Shown: positions 7,229 to 18,642, numbered from the stretch's first letter. The stretch is 64,000 bases of DNA from Myxococcales bacterium (GCA_016712525.1 JADJQX010000007.1:2046001-2110000); one strand, 5' to 3'. The notes: generated by a model from the sequence alone, not told the origin. Made by a program: numbers and translations.

Positions 7229-10200
7229 TCAGCTCGCCCAGGTCGAGCCGACGCGGCGACGAAGGGCCACCGACTCGCTCCCGAGCGCGAACCGAACGAC
7301 GTCCCCCGCGAAGGGGTGCGCGAGCACGGCCTCGACCGCGCGCCGCCCCGGCTTCTCGGTCGCCGCATGGAGCGCTCCGTCGACGGCGCGAAGCTCGTCG
7401 ATGGTGGCGAGCGCATCGCCCGTGAGGACGTAGGCCGTCCGGAGCTCGGCGCGCGCGATCGCCCCGACGAGCACGTCGACCGCCGCGGGGCGCCCGGTCG
7501 CGAGAGAGAGCGCCGGGACGACACGTTCGAGGGCCTGCTTCTGCTTTCGGCCGATCTCCTTGGCGACGAGCGGCTCGTACTGGAGGCACAGCTTCTGCTG
7601 GAGCACGTCGAGCTCGTCGCGACCGTAGGCGGGCATCGCCTGGCGCGCGCACGCGACGAGGTAGGCCTCGACGTGGGGCGCGGGCAGCTCCTCGATCCAC
7701 GGGACGCACATGGCGATCCGCGCGAGCGCGCGGCCGAGACCCGCGAGCTGCGTGGGCTCGGGGAGCTCGGCGAACGAGTGAGGGACGACGACCCACGGGA
7801 CGTCTTGGACGATGACGCGGACGCGCGCCGTCTGTGGGGAGATCGCGAGCTCGACGTCACCTAGACCGAGCGCACGCGCGAGCCTGTCGAGCAGCGCACG
7901 GAGGGGGTGCCCGCTCCGCTTTCCGAGCTTGTCCTTGCTCTGGAGCCCGAGCTCGGCGAGGTCGCCGCGCACGGTCTTCGCCTCGAGCCCCGCTACGGCC
8001 GCCGCGACCTCGAAGATCGGGTGGCGGCCCTCTTCCGGCACCACGTGGGAGAAGAGCGTCGCGCGGTCGAGCGCCATGTGGTGCTGCGACATCGGGCCGA
8101 GCCGCCTCGCGCGGAGCCACGCGTTCCGTCCTTCGTCGAGATCGCCCATGATCGCGCGGATCTCGCTGACGACGATCGCCTCCTCGGGCCGGCGGTCGGC
8201 CCCGAGGGAGCGCTCGAGGACCTCGAGGGCGACGCTCGCGTCGGTGGCGGCGACGAGAGGGCGCGCGCTCGGGACCAGGAGCGCCATCACCGCCGCGACG
8301 GCCTCGTCGTGGGCGCCGAGCCTGGCGAGGCCCTGGGCGAGCTCGACACGGGCGTCGTGGAGGTCGGGCGCCAGCTTGAGCGCTTGGCGCAAATGCGCCG
8401 TACCGTCCTTGAGGCGCGCGAGCTCGCGCACCTCGACCCGCCCGAGCCGGAAGTACCAGGTCGCGTCCGAGCGCGAGAGCGACTGGCCACGTCCCACGAG
8501 CGCCGCGAGGCCTCTCGCGTAGGCCACGGCGTCGACCTTGCCGTCGGGTCCGCGGTAGAGCCGCTCGAAGCGCTCTTCGGCGCGCGGATGTGCGGGGGTG
8601 TGGGCGAGGGCGTCGATGATCGCCTTCTCGGTGGCCCGCCCGTCCTTCACGCTCGCGCGCACCTCCGCGAGCTGGAGGAAGATCTCGGTCTTCGTGGCGA
8701 AGTCGGGCTCGACCTCGGCGAGCCGCTCGAGGAGCCCCGCGATCTCGAGCCGGATCGGCAGCTTCTGCGAGGCTTCGCCCCCGGGAGCCCGTTCCCCCTG
8801 CTTGGCCACGAGGCGATGGATGAGCGCGCGCAGGGCGCGCAGGTTCACGGGGTCGATCTCGAGCGCGCGGCGCAGCGTGGCCTCTGCGTCCTCCGGGCGC
8901 GACAGCACCTTCTCGAAGACGCTCGCCAGCGCGAAGAGCGCGGTGAGCCGCGGGCCCGGCTCCTTGCCCCGCGCCACCACGTCCTCGAGCGCCTCGACCG
9001 CCTCCGGCCACGCGCGCTGCGCGATGCAGAGCTCGGCGAGCATGAGGAGCGACGGGATCGAGCCCGGGGCTGCCTCTCGCACCTTTCGCATGGCGTCGAT
9101 CGCGAGCGTGAGCTCCTTGAGATCGTCCCGCGCGACCTTGGCGATCTCGGTGCCCAAGAGCACGATCGCGTCGGGGTCTTTGGCGCGCGAGAGGGCCGTG
9201 AAGAAGACCTCCACGAGGCGCTCGGACTCCCCACGCTCCCGGCGAACGTGAGCGAGACGTACGGCCGCCGCGCGCGCGTTCGGGTCGGCGGCGATCGCGG
9301 CCTCGAGGTGCGCGCACGCACGCTCGGAGCGACCCTCCGGAGGCCCGATCCGCTCGCGGGTACGCTCGCTCTCGTCCGGGTCGACCGCGAGCAGGATCTC
9401 GGCCGCATCCACGAGGTAGCGCGCGCGCACGTCGGGCTTGGAGGCGAGCTCGGAGAGCGAGATCGACGCCGCCAGCGCGCCTGCCGCGTCCCCGAGGCGC
9501 GTCGCGAGCCGAGAGAGCGCCGTCGCGGCCGTGACGCTCTGCGGGTCGGTCTCGAGCGCCGCACGGAACCGCTCCATGGCGCTCCGGAAGAGATCGGTCT
9601 CGCCCGTCTCGAGGGCGTGCGCCTCCACCATGAGGCCGAGGCGTAGGAGCAGGGCGAGCAGCGGCCCGTCCTCGGCGACGAGCGCGCACATCGCACGGAG
9701 GGCACCGTGCACCGCGCGTCGCGCCTTCGGATCTCCTCGGCGCGCGTTCGCGAGCTCGCGGCGCACCGTCGCCTCGAGGGCGCCTGGATCCGTGGGATCG
9801 AGGTCGAGCAGCTTCGCGTACGTGGCCGTCCCGTCGGACGCCGAGACCGGCAGGCGCCATTCCTCGAGCCAGGCGAGGTTCCAGAGAGCCCCGGCGCGTG
9901 CGCGGACGTCGGTGAACGCGGAGCCCTCTTGCCCGAGCACACGCGCGAGCCCGGTGAACGACCCCTGGCGCCGCGCCGAGACCTCGAGAAGGCGGAGGGA
10001 CGGCACGTGGCTCGGGATGGCCTCGAGCACCCCTTCGAGGAGCCGGCTCGAGCGCCCGGCGTCCTTGCCGCAGTCGACGAGCAGCTGAGCGAGATCGAAC
10101 GAGAGCGAGAGCTCCTCCTCCCGGGTCGAAGCGATCCGGAGCCGCGCCTCGAGGAGGTCGGCGATGGGAAGGAGCCCCTCGACGTGTACGCTCACGTCGC

Positions 10201-13200
10201 CGTGGACGCGCGTCGGCGCCATGGCGAGAGCGCGGCGGGTGAGCACACGCTCGAGGCGCTCGGCGACGTGGGGATCCTCGGGCGTCTCCGCGAGCGCGCG
10301 CGCGTAGAGCTTCGCGGCCGAAGCGTCGTTTCCGAGACGCAGCTCGTCGAGCTCGGCGGCGCGCACGAAGAACCGCGACCGCTCGTCCTTCGCGATCGAC
10401 TCGTCCCCGAGGCGCTCGAGCGACCCACGCAACCCCTCGAAATCGCCCACCTTTCGGAGCATCCGTGCGATCTCGACCGGTGGCACGGGGTGGACAGGGT
10501 CGATCTTCTTGGCGGACTCGAGCGCGAGGAGCGCGTCTTGCGTCTGCCCGAGACGCACGTCGCATACACGCGCGAGGCACAGCCACAGCCCGACCTTCTC
10601 TTCGACCGATCCTGCGCTCGCGATACGTGCCCGGAGCGACTCGGCCACGCGCTCCCATCGCCCCGCCTCTTCGTGGAGACGGGTCTCGAGGGCGCGCGCG
10701 GCGGGGAAGGTGCCGTCGTCGGAGAGCACCTCGTCGACGATGGCGATGGCGCGCGCCGGATCGACCCGCGAGAGCGCCTCTGCCGCACGCGAACGGAGAG
10801 CGAGCGCCTCGCTCGGGGGGGTCGCCCGCTTGGCCTCGGAGAGGAGCGCACGCGAAAGACCACGGTCGTCTCCCACGCGGGCCGCCGTACGCAGCAGACC
10901 GAGCACCGCGCCGCGCCGGTCGGGCTCGAGATCGAGGATGTCCTCGTAGAGCTTCGCGGCGCGCGACGGCTCGCCCAAGAGCTCCTCCCAGAGGAGCGCC
11001 CCCTTCTCGAGGAACGCGATCCTCCGCCCGGGATCTTTCGCGCCATCGGCGGCTTGCGCATAGAGCTCGACGAGCTTTCGCACCTCACCGGTCGTCGGCT
11101 CGACCTTGGTCGGCGACATGAGGCGGGAGAGCGCGTCGAGGGTCTCGGCGTCTCCCGGGCTCGCGACCCACGCCGCCTTGAGGTGGAGGCGCGCCTCGTC
11201 GGGCCGACCGAGGTTCTTCTCGAGCACGCCCGCCGCACGCACGAGGGCGCGAGCGCGCTTCGGCGCGTCGAGGGCCTCGGCCGCGCGCCTTAGCCAGAGG
11301 GAGACACGCTCGTCGTGACGGCCGACGACGTGGAGGAGCCGATCGTGCATGTCCACGAGCCGTGCGTCGTCGGAGTCGATCTCGAGCGCCGAGCGCAGAT
11401 CGTCGATCGCACCACCAAAATCCGAAAGCTTTTCGCGCACTTCTACCATGTGTCGGCGTTCGTGCACGATGACCGACGGCTCGGTGACGAACCGAAGGCG
11501 CGCCCCGCGGATGCGGACTGCGTCGGCGAGCTGACCATGCTCTTCGTAGAGGTCGCAGAGGTCGTCGAGCACGCGGCGATCGACAGGTTCGCTCGTGGGC
11601 ACGCGGGACGCGGCGCGCTCGAGGAGGAACATGGCGCGACCGTCGTCCGCGAGCCTGTCGCGGCAAATGCAGGCCGCGTCGAGGTCGAGGCGCGAGGCAC
11701 GGACAGGGTCGGTCTCGAGCCCGGCCTCTTCTTCGAGCAGCGCCGCGAGCGTGGCGAAGTCTCCGGTGGCCGTCACGTGGCGGACGAGCGCGCTACGCAC
11801 GGCTCCAATCTGGGGATCGAGGGCGAGCGCCCGTTCGAAGGCGCTGCGAGCCGCCCGAGGCCGCCCGAGGCGACGCTCGAGCACGAGGCCGCTCTCGACG
11901 AGGAGCCACGCCGAGAGCTCGGGCTGCGACGCGTACGCGTCGGCGAGATCCCCGAGGTGCGACACCAGCGCCTCGAAGGCCTCGACGCTCTCGTTCTCGA
12001 CGGTCTGCTCCCAGAGCGCACCCTCGAGCCCACGGAGCGCGCCCGCGTGGACCGGCGCTCGGGTCAGGACGTGCTCCCAGGCCGCGATCGCCTCCCCCGG
12101 CCGATCGCCTCGGGCGGACAGGAGACGCGCGCGCTCCGCCAAGAGCTCCACGCTCGCGGCCTCCATGGTCGCGCCCGCGATCTCCTCCGCGAGGTGCTCG
12201 AGCATCGTCCCGAGGCTCGCTTTGCCGAACGAACGACGACGCAGGATGCCGTGGGCCGTCGTGTTCTTCGGGTCGACACGGAGCGCGGCCTCGGCGTGTG
12301 CGCTCGCGCGGCCCTCGTCACCAAGGGTCTCTTCCGCGATCGAGAGCTCGAGCAGGGTGCGCGCGAGGCCTACGGTGTCCTGGGTGCCCTCGAGCGCCTT
12401 CGAGCGCGCCTCGAGCAGTTGGATCAACACTTGGGCATGCTCGGCGAGCCCACGGGCGCGCGCCGGCTCTTCGCGCTTCGCGGGCGCGGACACGGGCGGC
12501 GCCGGGGGCGGCACCTTCGGTCGCGCGTCGTCGCCGACCGGGGCGATCTTGCCGTCCGGAGGGATCGACCGGTTTTTTTCGGCACGCGGCAGCGGCGGAG
12601 GCACGACGACCGACGTCCGCGCGTCGGGCTTCGGGGGCTCGTGCGTGACCTGCGGAGCCAGTGCCTCCACGCGACCCTCGATCGGCAGCGTCGTCGCCTC
12701 GTCATCCCGCGAGAGGCGCTCTCTCGGCTCGGGCGGCGGGGGCGGTGGTGCCGGCCGGATCTTCGGCTTTTCTCCGGCGGGCGGCAGCGGCGGCGGCGCG
12801 ACGCTCGGCTTCGCGTGGCTCCCCGTCCCTTCGGCCGACGGCGGCAGGCGCGGCGCGACGCTCGGCTTCGCGTGGCTCCCCGTCCCTTCGGCCGACGGTG
12901 GCAGCGGCGGCGGTGGCGGCGCGACGCTCGGCTTCGGGCGCGCGTGGCTCCCGGTCGCGTCGGCCTGTGCGAGCGGCGGCAGCGGCGGCGGCGCGACGCT
13001 CGGCTTCGGCGGAGGAGCAGGGGGCTTCGCGGCGGCGCTCGGCTTCGAGCCCGCGGCAGCAGGCAGCGGGGGCGCGGCGCCTTGAGGCCCCGACGGCGCC
13101 GGAGGGGGAGCGCTCGGCAGGGGCGGAGGCATCGAGACGGCCTTCGGCGGAATCGACTTCTTCGGATCGAGGTCCGTCGGGAGCGGGGGCCGGACCTGCG

Positions 13201-13390
13201 GGGCGAGCGGGGCGATGCCCTTCGGCTCGGGCGACTTGGTCGCCTCCTTGAGCGACTCGACCTGCGCGTCGATCGACCAGTTCTCACCCGTGATCTCGAG
13301 CAGCTTGTCGACGCTCAGCGGGTCGTCGAACTCGACGTCGATGGCATCGAGATCGGTGACGGACGAGGGAGGCTTCGGGGCTTCGGCCAT
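7229..13390 (-). CDS. Very long TPR-repeat protein with proline-rich N-terminus
   Basis: 2053 residues. Residues 1-60 are acidic and may be a short binding peptide. About 60-310 are Pro/Ala-rich, with tandem units of the type GTGSHAKPSVAPPPLPP. The remainder is a continuous array of TPR-like helical hairpins, recognisable by recurring patterns such as AAWEHVL, GRPEEA and ALEIDP (for example RALEIDPVNLRALRAL). No signal peptide or membrane helix is seen, so it is probably a cytoplasmic scaffold. It starts at ATG 13390. I cannot name a partner; large TPR proteins in Myxococcota often assemble motility, secretion or signalling complexes. The gene stands alone between the SdpRI pair and the sulfatase. 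Confidence 0.85.
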   Translation of the reverse strand: MAEAPKPPSSVTDLDAIDVEFDDPLSVDKLLEITGENWSIDAQVESLKEATKSPEPKGIAPLAPQVRPPLPTDLDPKKSIPPKAVSMPPPLPSAPPPAPSGPQGAAPPLPAAAGSKPSAAAKPPAPPPKPSVAPPPLPPLAQADATGSHARPKPSVAPPPPPLPPSAEGTGSHAKPSVAPRLPPSAEGTGSHAKPSVAPPPLPPAGEKPKIRPAPPPPPPEPRERLSRDDEATTLPIEGRVEALAPQVTHEPPKPDARTSVVVPPPLPRAEKNRSIPPDGKIAPVGDDARPKVPPPAPPVSAPAKREEPARARGLAEHAQVLIQLLEARSKALEGTQDTVGLARTLLELSIAEETLGDEGRASAHAEAALRVDPKNTTAHGILRRRSFGKASLGTMLEHLAEEIAGATMEAASVELLAERARLLSARGDRPGEAIAAWEHVLTRAPVHAGALRGLEGALWEQTVENESVEAFEALVSHLGDLADAYASQPELSAWLLVESGLVLERRLGRPRAARSAFERALALDPQIGAVRSALVRHVTATGDFATLAALLEEEAGLETDPVRASRLDLDAACICRDRLADDGRAMFLLERAASRVPTSEPVDRRVLDDLCDLYEEHGQLADAVRIRGARLRFVTEPSVIVHERRHMVEVREKLSDFGGAIDDLRSALEIDSDDARLVDMHDRLLHVVGRHDERVSLWLRRAAEALDAPKRARALVRAAGVLEKNLGRPDEARLHLKAAWVASPGDAETLDALSRLMSPTKVEPTTGEVRKLVELYAQAADGAKDPGRRIAFLEKGALLWEELLGEPSRAAKLYEDILDLEPDRRGAVLGLLRTAARVGDDRGLSRALLSEAKRATPPSEALALRSRAAEALSRVDPARAIAIVDEVLSDDGTFPAARALETRLHEEAGRWERVAESLRARIASAGSVEEKVGLWLCLARVCDVRLGQTQDALLALESAKKIDPVHPVPPVEIARMLRKVGDFEGLRGSLERLGDESIAKDERSRFFVRAAELDELRLGNDASAAKLYARALAETPEDPHVAERLERVLTRRALAMAPTRVHGDVSVHVEGLLPIADLLEARLRIASTREEELSLSFDLAQLLVDCGKDAGRSSRLLEGVLEAIPSHVPSLRLLEVSARRQGSFTGLARVLGQEGSAFTDVRARAGALWNLAWLEEWRLPVSASDGTATYAKLLDLDPTDPGALEATVRRELANARRGDPKARRAVHGALRAMCALVAEDGPLLALLLRLGLMVEAHALETGETDLFRSAMERFRAALETDPQSVTAATALSRLATRLGDAAGALAASISLSELASKPDVRARYLVDAAEILLAVDPDESERTRERIGPPEGRSERACAHLEAAIAADPNARAAAVRLAHVRRERGESERLVEVFFTALSRAKDPDAIVLLGTEIAKVARDDLKELTLAIDAMRKVREAAPGSIPSLLMLAELCIAQRAWPEAVEALEDVVARGKEPGPRLTALFALASVFEKVLSRPEDAEATLRRALEIDPVNLRALRALIHRLVAKQGERAPGGEASQKLPIRLEIAGLLERLAEVEPDFATKTEIFLQLAEVRASVKDGRATEKAIIDALAHTPAHPRAEERFERLYRGPDGKVDAVAYARGLAALVGRGQSLSRSDATWYFRLGRVEVRELARLKDGTAHLRQALKLAPDLHDARVELAQGLARLGAHDEAVAAVMALLVPSARPLVAATDASVALEVLERSLGADRRPEEAIVVSEIRAIMGDLDEGRNAWLRARRLGPMSQHHMALDRATLFSHVVPEEGRHPIFEVAAAVAGLEAKTVRGDLAELGLQSKDKLGKRSGHPLRALLDRLARALGLGDVELAISPQTARVRVIVQDVPWVVVPHSFAELPEPTQLAGLGRALARIAMCVPWIEELPAPHVEAYLVACARQAMPAYGRDELDVLQQKLCLQYEPLVAKEIGRKQKQALERVVPALSLATGRPAAVDVLVGAIARAELRTAYVLTGDALATIDELRAVDGALHAATEKPGRRAVEAVLAHPFAGDVVRFALGSESVALRRRVGSTWAS
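12795..12908. repeat. Two tandem 57-base direct repeats inside the TPR-protein gene
   Basis: Copies at 12795-12851 and 12852-12908 are identical over their first 47 bases. Degenerate further copies continue to about 13010. The 19-codon unit encodes KPSVAPP...PPSAEGTGSHA. In-frame copy-number change by slippage is possible. Confidence 0.8.
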
Positions 13391-13478
13391 GCCGGGCGAG
13401 CATCGCAGAGTCTCCCCCGGATGTGGGCCAAAAAGCCCCCTCTCCCGCGCGGACGGACGGACGCGTGGCGCGCTCGGC

Positions 13479-15437
13479 TCAGAAGGGCCGACCGCGCCCG
13501 TTTCCTTCGGCGAGCGGGAGCAGATCGCGGCAGGCGTCGATGCCGAGGTCGGTCTTCTCCTCCGGGTCCTTGGCCACGTCGAAGCAGTTCCAGTGGTTGT
13601 CCCCCTGGTGCGCGATGAGCTTCCGGGTCCCGCGGATCGCGCCCCAGTTCTTGAATGCGCAGGCCCAGAGCTCGCTGCAATTCGTGAGAATCGTTGGAGT
13701 TTCGAGCGGAGTCCCCCCCGAGAGGAGGCTGCGCCCCGGCATGCGCGCGCGGAACGGAGCGAGCTCCGGCGCCTCCCAGAGGCCGACGAGATCCAAGATC
13801 GTGGGGAAGATGTCGATCGAGAGCAGCGGGGCGTGACGGAGCGCGACGAGCGTCTTCCTCTCGTCCTCGGTGAGCGTGCCGGGAGGCGCGTCGATCCAAA
13901 GCGGGATGCGGATCTCCGCGTCGTACAGCGTGCCCGTGTGCCCGACGGCGCCGTGCTCGCGCATCTGCTCCCCGTGGTCGGAGACGAACACGATCACGGT
14001 GTGGGCCGCGTCGGGGCGCTTCTTGAAGGCGGTGAGGAACCGACCGACCGCCATGTCCTGGAGGTAGATCGAGTCTTGGTACCGGTTCAGGATCTGCGTC
14101 TCGTAGCCGGGCCCGGTGGCCTCTTCTTGCGGCTGGAACGGCGAGTACCGAGGGTCGACCTTGTACGGGAAGTGGGTGTTCGAGAGGTGCACCACGTCGA
14201 CGCGCGGCTCGCCGAGGCCGTCGAGGTGCGAGATCACGTGATCGACGAGGATGCCGTCGTCGGCGCCGGTCTCGTAGGTCGACTGCGGGTCGATCTCGGT
14301 CGCGCTCACGCGCCGGTCGATGGGCAATCCCTCGAGCCACGTGCCCGAGTTTCCGAAGAGCAGGTTCTGCGACGTGAAATACGTGCCGTGCAGGTGGGCG
14401 GCGGACAAGTACTCCCAGAGGAGCGGCGCCGAGTGGAGATCCTTGCGGGACTCGGCCGGCGAGAGGCCGCTCCACATGATGGCGAGCGAGATCGCGGTCG
14501 TCGAGTCGAGGGCGCGGAGCTGCGTGAAAGGCAGCCTGTCGGGGACCGCCGCGTTCGAGAACGGCGTGAGCTTGCAGTCGTCGCGAGGCTCGACGCACAC
14601 GCTGTGCGAGCGCACCGACTCCGTGATGATGAAGAGCACGTTCCGCTTCGCGCGCGGGTTCGCGTGGAGCTCGGGCAGCGGAATGGGCGTGCGTGGCCCG
14701 GGGTGCACCCGGTCGACCGTCTCGTTGTGGTCCCACCGGGCGCGCGCGAGCTGGCCCATGGCGGACACGTAGAGCGTGTCGGGAGTGGCGCCCTGCTCAC
14801 CGCCGCGCTCCGGGTCGACGAACATCACGACGAGCAGCGCGACGCAGGCGAAATCCAGGGCGGAGCGGCCCACGGCCTTCGGCGTCGGGGCGAGCTTCCG
14901 CGCGACGTAAGGGATGGCGAGGGAGAGGACGATCGGCGGGAGGAGGGCCCTCGCGAAGGCGTACCTGTCGAACCAGAGCTGCTGACCGATGCTGGGCATC
15001 ATCTGCGTGCCCACGAGGACGGCCCTGTGGTTCATGTACGCCATGTACCTGTCGAACAGGTAAATCTGAGCCCCGAAGGCGAGCACCCCGGCGACGAGCG
15101 CGAGCACCCGCGCGAAGTGCCGCGACGTGCCTCGATGGCGCGAGGCGGCCGCCAAGAGCCCTCCCCAGAGCCATAGGCTCGCGAGCACGCTGATGAGATA
15201 GAAGGCCTTCTCGCGCGAGTCGAAGTGGGTGAGGCGCTGGTGCCGGTGCGCGATGTCCGCGGCGACGATGAGCACGGTCGGCATGACCAGGAGCGCACGC
15301 GAGGCCCAGCGCCGCACGACGACCGCGCGCTTCTTCGGGATGCGCGACAGAGGAGCGAACAGCCCCGAGGCGACCTTCGCCCGCGAGGCCGGCCCCTTGT
15401 CCGCGTCGGCTTCGGCCGGGTTCTCGGTGTGCGGCAT
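13479..15437 (-). CDS. Membrane-anchored sulfatase-family enzyme (LTA synthase/phosphoethanolamine transferase type)
   Basis: 652 residues from ATG 15437. About five membrane helices occupy the first 230 residues, followed by an extracytoplasmic alkaline-phosphatase-fold domain. Visible family features are the metal-binding opening NVLFIITESVRSHSV, a Thr in DSTTAISL as likely nucleophile, HLSNTHFPY, and the metal motif FVSDHGEQMREH. Enzymes of this architecture transfer phosphoglycerol or phosphoethanolamine, or cleave sulfate esters, at the outer face of the inner membrane. The substrate cannot be read from the sequence. Earlier in-frame starts up to 15551 exist but add residues without family features and approach the divergent promoter. 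Confidence 0.85.
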   Translation of the reverse strand: MPHTENPAEADADKGPASRAKVASGLFAPLSRIPKKRAVVVRRWASRALLVMPTVLIVAADIAHRHQRLTHFDSREKAFYLISVLASLWLWGGLLAAASRHRGTSRHFARVLALVAGVLAFGAQIYLFDRYMAYMNHRAVLVGTQMMPSIGQQLWFDRYAFARALLPPIVLSLAIPYVARKLAPTPKAVGRSALDFACVALLVVMFVDPERGGEQGATPDTLYVSAMGQLARARWDHNETVDRVHPGPRTPIPLPELHANPRAKRNVLFIITESVRSHSVCVEPRDDCKLTPFSNAAVPDRLPFTQLRALDSTTAISLAIMWSGLSPAESRKDLHSAPLLWEYLSAAHLHGTYFTSQNLLFGNSGTWLEGLPIDRRVSATEIDPQSTYETGADDGILVDHVISHLDGLGEPRVDVVHLSNTHFPYKVDPRYSPFQPQEEATGPGYETQILNRYQDSIYLQDMAVGRFLTAFKKRPDAAHTVIVFVSDHGEQMREHGAVGHTGTLYDAEIRIPLWIDAPPGTLTEDERKTLVALRHAPLLSIDIFPTILDLVGLWEAPELAPFRARMPGRSLLSGGTPLETPTILTNCSELWACAFKNWGAIRGTRKLIAHQGDNHWNCFDVAKDPEEKTDLGIDACRDLLPLAEGNGRGRPF

Positions 15438-15545
15438 GGCGGACGGGCTTATACCGGGGCGCGCGCGAATCTCAAGCGGCGCCCGAAAGGCACGACGCAT
15501 CGCGTGACGGCTTCGTCGGGGGAATTTTCGCCGTCCCGCCACTCC

Positions 15546-15574
15546 TTGCATTCATTCGCATCATCGTATATAGA
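15546..15574 (+). promoter_or_regulatory. Predicted promoter of the ArsR-methyltransferase/ahcY unit
   Basis: TTGCAT (15546-15551), a 17-base spacer and TATAGA (15569-15574) form a good sigma-70-type promoter in an AT-rich patch. The -10 box ends 7 bases before ATG 15581, so transcription should start at or next to the start codon and the mRNA is probably leaderless. Confidence 0.6.
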
Positions 15575-15580
15575 CTCCTC

Positions 15581-16656
15581 ATGGCCTTGGACACGAGCCC
15601 AGCGTTCGGCGCTTCCCCCCGGTGGGAGCTCTATCGCGTGCTGTCCGAGCCCGTGCGCCTCCGCCTCTTGGCGCTCGCCGCCGAGGAGGAGCTCGCGATC
15701 GGCGAGCTTGCCGACCTCCTCGGGGAGAGCCAGCCGAACGTGTCGCGCCACACGGCCCCGCTGAAGGCCGTCGGCCTCGTGACGATCCGACGCGAGGGCA
15801 CGAGGGCGTTCGTCCGTCTCGCGCGTGAGGCGTCGAGCGATCGTGTCGTGGCCGATGCTCTCGAGAGCGGCAAAGAGCTCGTCCGGGCCGACGGGAGCCT
15901 CGCCCGCGTGACCGACGTGGTGCGCGAGCGCGAGGCGTCCGGGCGTGAGTTCTTTGCCCGGCCCGTGAATGCCGACATCGCTCCGGGCCCCGGAGACGCC
16001 GTGCAAGCGTACGTGGCGACGCTCTCGGCGCTCCTGCCTTCGCGCGCGCTCGCGGTCGACGTGGGCACGGGCGACGGCGCGCTGCTCGACGTGCTCGCGC
16101 CGGCGTTCGACACGGTGGTCGCCATCGACAGGTCCCAGGCGCGCCTCGAGGTCGCCGGAAAACGTGTGGCGGCGCGCGGATACGCGAACGTCGAGCTCTA
16201 CGCGGGCGAGGTCGACGACCCGGCCGTCACGAGCCGTGTGGGCGAAAAGGCCGACGTGGTCTTCGCCGCCCGCATTCTCCATCACGCCCCGAAGCCCGCC
16301 GAGATGATCGAGAAGCTCTCGCGCTTTTGCCGGGCTCCGACGCACGACGGGCCCGGCGGCGCCTTGCTGGTGCTCGACTACGTCGCCCACGACGACGAAG
16401 CCATGCGCGCCGAGGCCGACGTGTGGCTCGGGTTCGAGCCTCGCGAGCTCGTCGACTTCGCGACACGCGCCGGCCTCGTCGGCGCCAAGGTCGCCAAGGT
16501 CCCCGCCCCGTTCCGTGGGCGCGGGAAAGACTCTCATCTTACGTGGCAGGTGCTCGTCGCCCGCCGCGGACCGGCCGAAAAACCGGGCGCTCTCACGCGA
16601 GAGCTCCCCGAAACTTCTGCCCCCGAGGGGCGAACGCATCGAACAAGGAGACCGTC

Positions 16657-16660
<4 letters not shown>
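15581..16660 (+). CDS. ArsR-family regulator fused to a SAM-dependent methyltransferase domain
   Basis: 359 residues. Residues 14-85 are a winged helix (LYRVLSEPVRLRLLALAAEEELAIGELA..., recognition helix SQPNVSRHTAPLKAVGLV). Residues about 150-330 are a class I methyltransferase fold with SAM motif VDVGTGDG (159-166), the acidic end of strand 2 in VVAIDRSQARLE and a motif-IV-like FAARILHHA. The last 20 residues are basic. The stop overlaps the ahcY start by ATGA. Adjacent regulation of SAH hydrolase by ArsR-type SAH sensors (SahR) is known in Proteobacteria; here the methyltransferase fold could bind SAM or SAH as effector. Whether it also methylates anything is open. The start leaves essentially no leader after the predicted promoter. 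Confidence 0.85.
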
Positions 16661-17976
<1,316 letters not shown>

Positions 17977-18040
17977 GGTCCGGCGGGCCCGGAGCGCCGA
18001 CGCGTTCCGGGCCCCTCGTTCCTTCGAACGCGGCATGAGA

Positions 18041-18076
18041 AAACGCGGGAGGCCCCTGGGCCGTCCCGCGTTTTTT
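18041..18076. terminator. Bidirectional intrinsic terminator between ahcY and the globin-like gene
   Basis: The stem AAACGCGGGA/TCCCGCGTTT has a GC-rich inner stem and six T residues on the + strand. The complementary A run gives TTTT on the other strand, so it can serve both converging genes. Confidence 0.85.
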
Positions 18077-18117
18077 CGTGGGTCACGCGACGAGGCTCGC
18101 TCCCCGCCGCGCCCGTG

Positions 18118-18642
18118 TCACTTCTTCTTGGTCGCGGGGTCGACGATCTCTTCTTTGAGCTCGGCGATCGTGGAGATGACGTCGGCCGACTCGGCCTCGC
18201 CGACCTTCTTCTCCTCCATGGCGGCCTTCAGGCTCTCGACGAACGCCTCCCACTGCGCCTCGGTGACCTTGAGCCCCTTGAAGGCCTCTTTCCAGGGCTT
18301 CCCCGAGTACTTGCACTCGCCGCCGGCCTTCTCGCAGACGTGCTCGAAGAGCATGTCCCGGAACTGATCGACCTTGAGCGTCTTGCCGAAGATCTTGCTC
18401 ACCTTCTTGTCGCCTTGGACGTTCTTGCCGAACGTCTCGAAGACGGCCTTCAGCGCGTCTTTTCCGCCGAGTCGTTCGACGAGGGGCTTCGGCGCGGGGG
18501 CCGCGTCGACGGGCTCGGGGGGGGCCGCGTCCGCCACCGCCTCGACCACCGGGGGCTCTTTGGGGGGCGTCTTGCCGCCGCACGCGATGCCAAGGACCGT
18601 CAGGCCGGAAATCGAAAGGAACGCCAAGGTGCGAATGTTCAT
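18118..18642 (-). CDS. Lipoprotein with truncated-haemoglobin-like domain lacking the proximal histidine
   Basis: 174 residues. A lipoprotein signal ends at C21 (VLGIAC), followed by a Pro/Ala linker to about residue 52. Residues 53-140 follow the group 1 truncated-globin pattern: LVERLGGKDALKAVFETF, then GGECKYSGKPWKEAFKGLKVTEAQWEAF in two adjoining blocks. In true truncated globins the fourth residue of the kQvHqG-type segment is the haem-binding proximal His; here it is F121. The B10 Tyr position is also not Tyr. Either haem is bound differently or not at all. The gene faces ahcY across a shared terminator. The C-terminus is Lys/Glu-rich. Confidence 0.75.
   Translation of the reverse strand: MNIRTLAFLSISGLTVLGIACGGKTPPKEPPVVEAVADAAPPEPVDAAPAPKPLVERLGGKDALKAVFETFGKNVQGDKKVSKIFGKTLKVDQFRDMLFEHVCEKAGGECKYSGKPWKEAFKGLKVTEAQWEAFVESLKAAMEEKKVGEAESADVISTIAELKEEIVDPATKKK

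Noticed and set aside
12795..13010. Tandem repeats considered as a CRISPR array.
   Set aside because: Copies are directly adjacent with no unique spacers and encode an in-frame 19-residue protein unit.
15438..15580. A possible SAH or SAM riboswitch upstream of the ArsR-methyltransferase/ahcY unit.
   Set aside because: The predicted promoter ends 7 bases before the ATG, leaving no room for an RNA leader, and no conserved riboswitch core was recognised.
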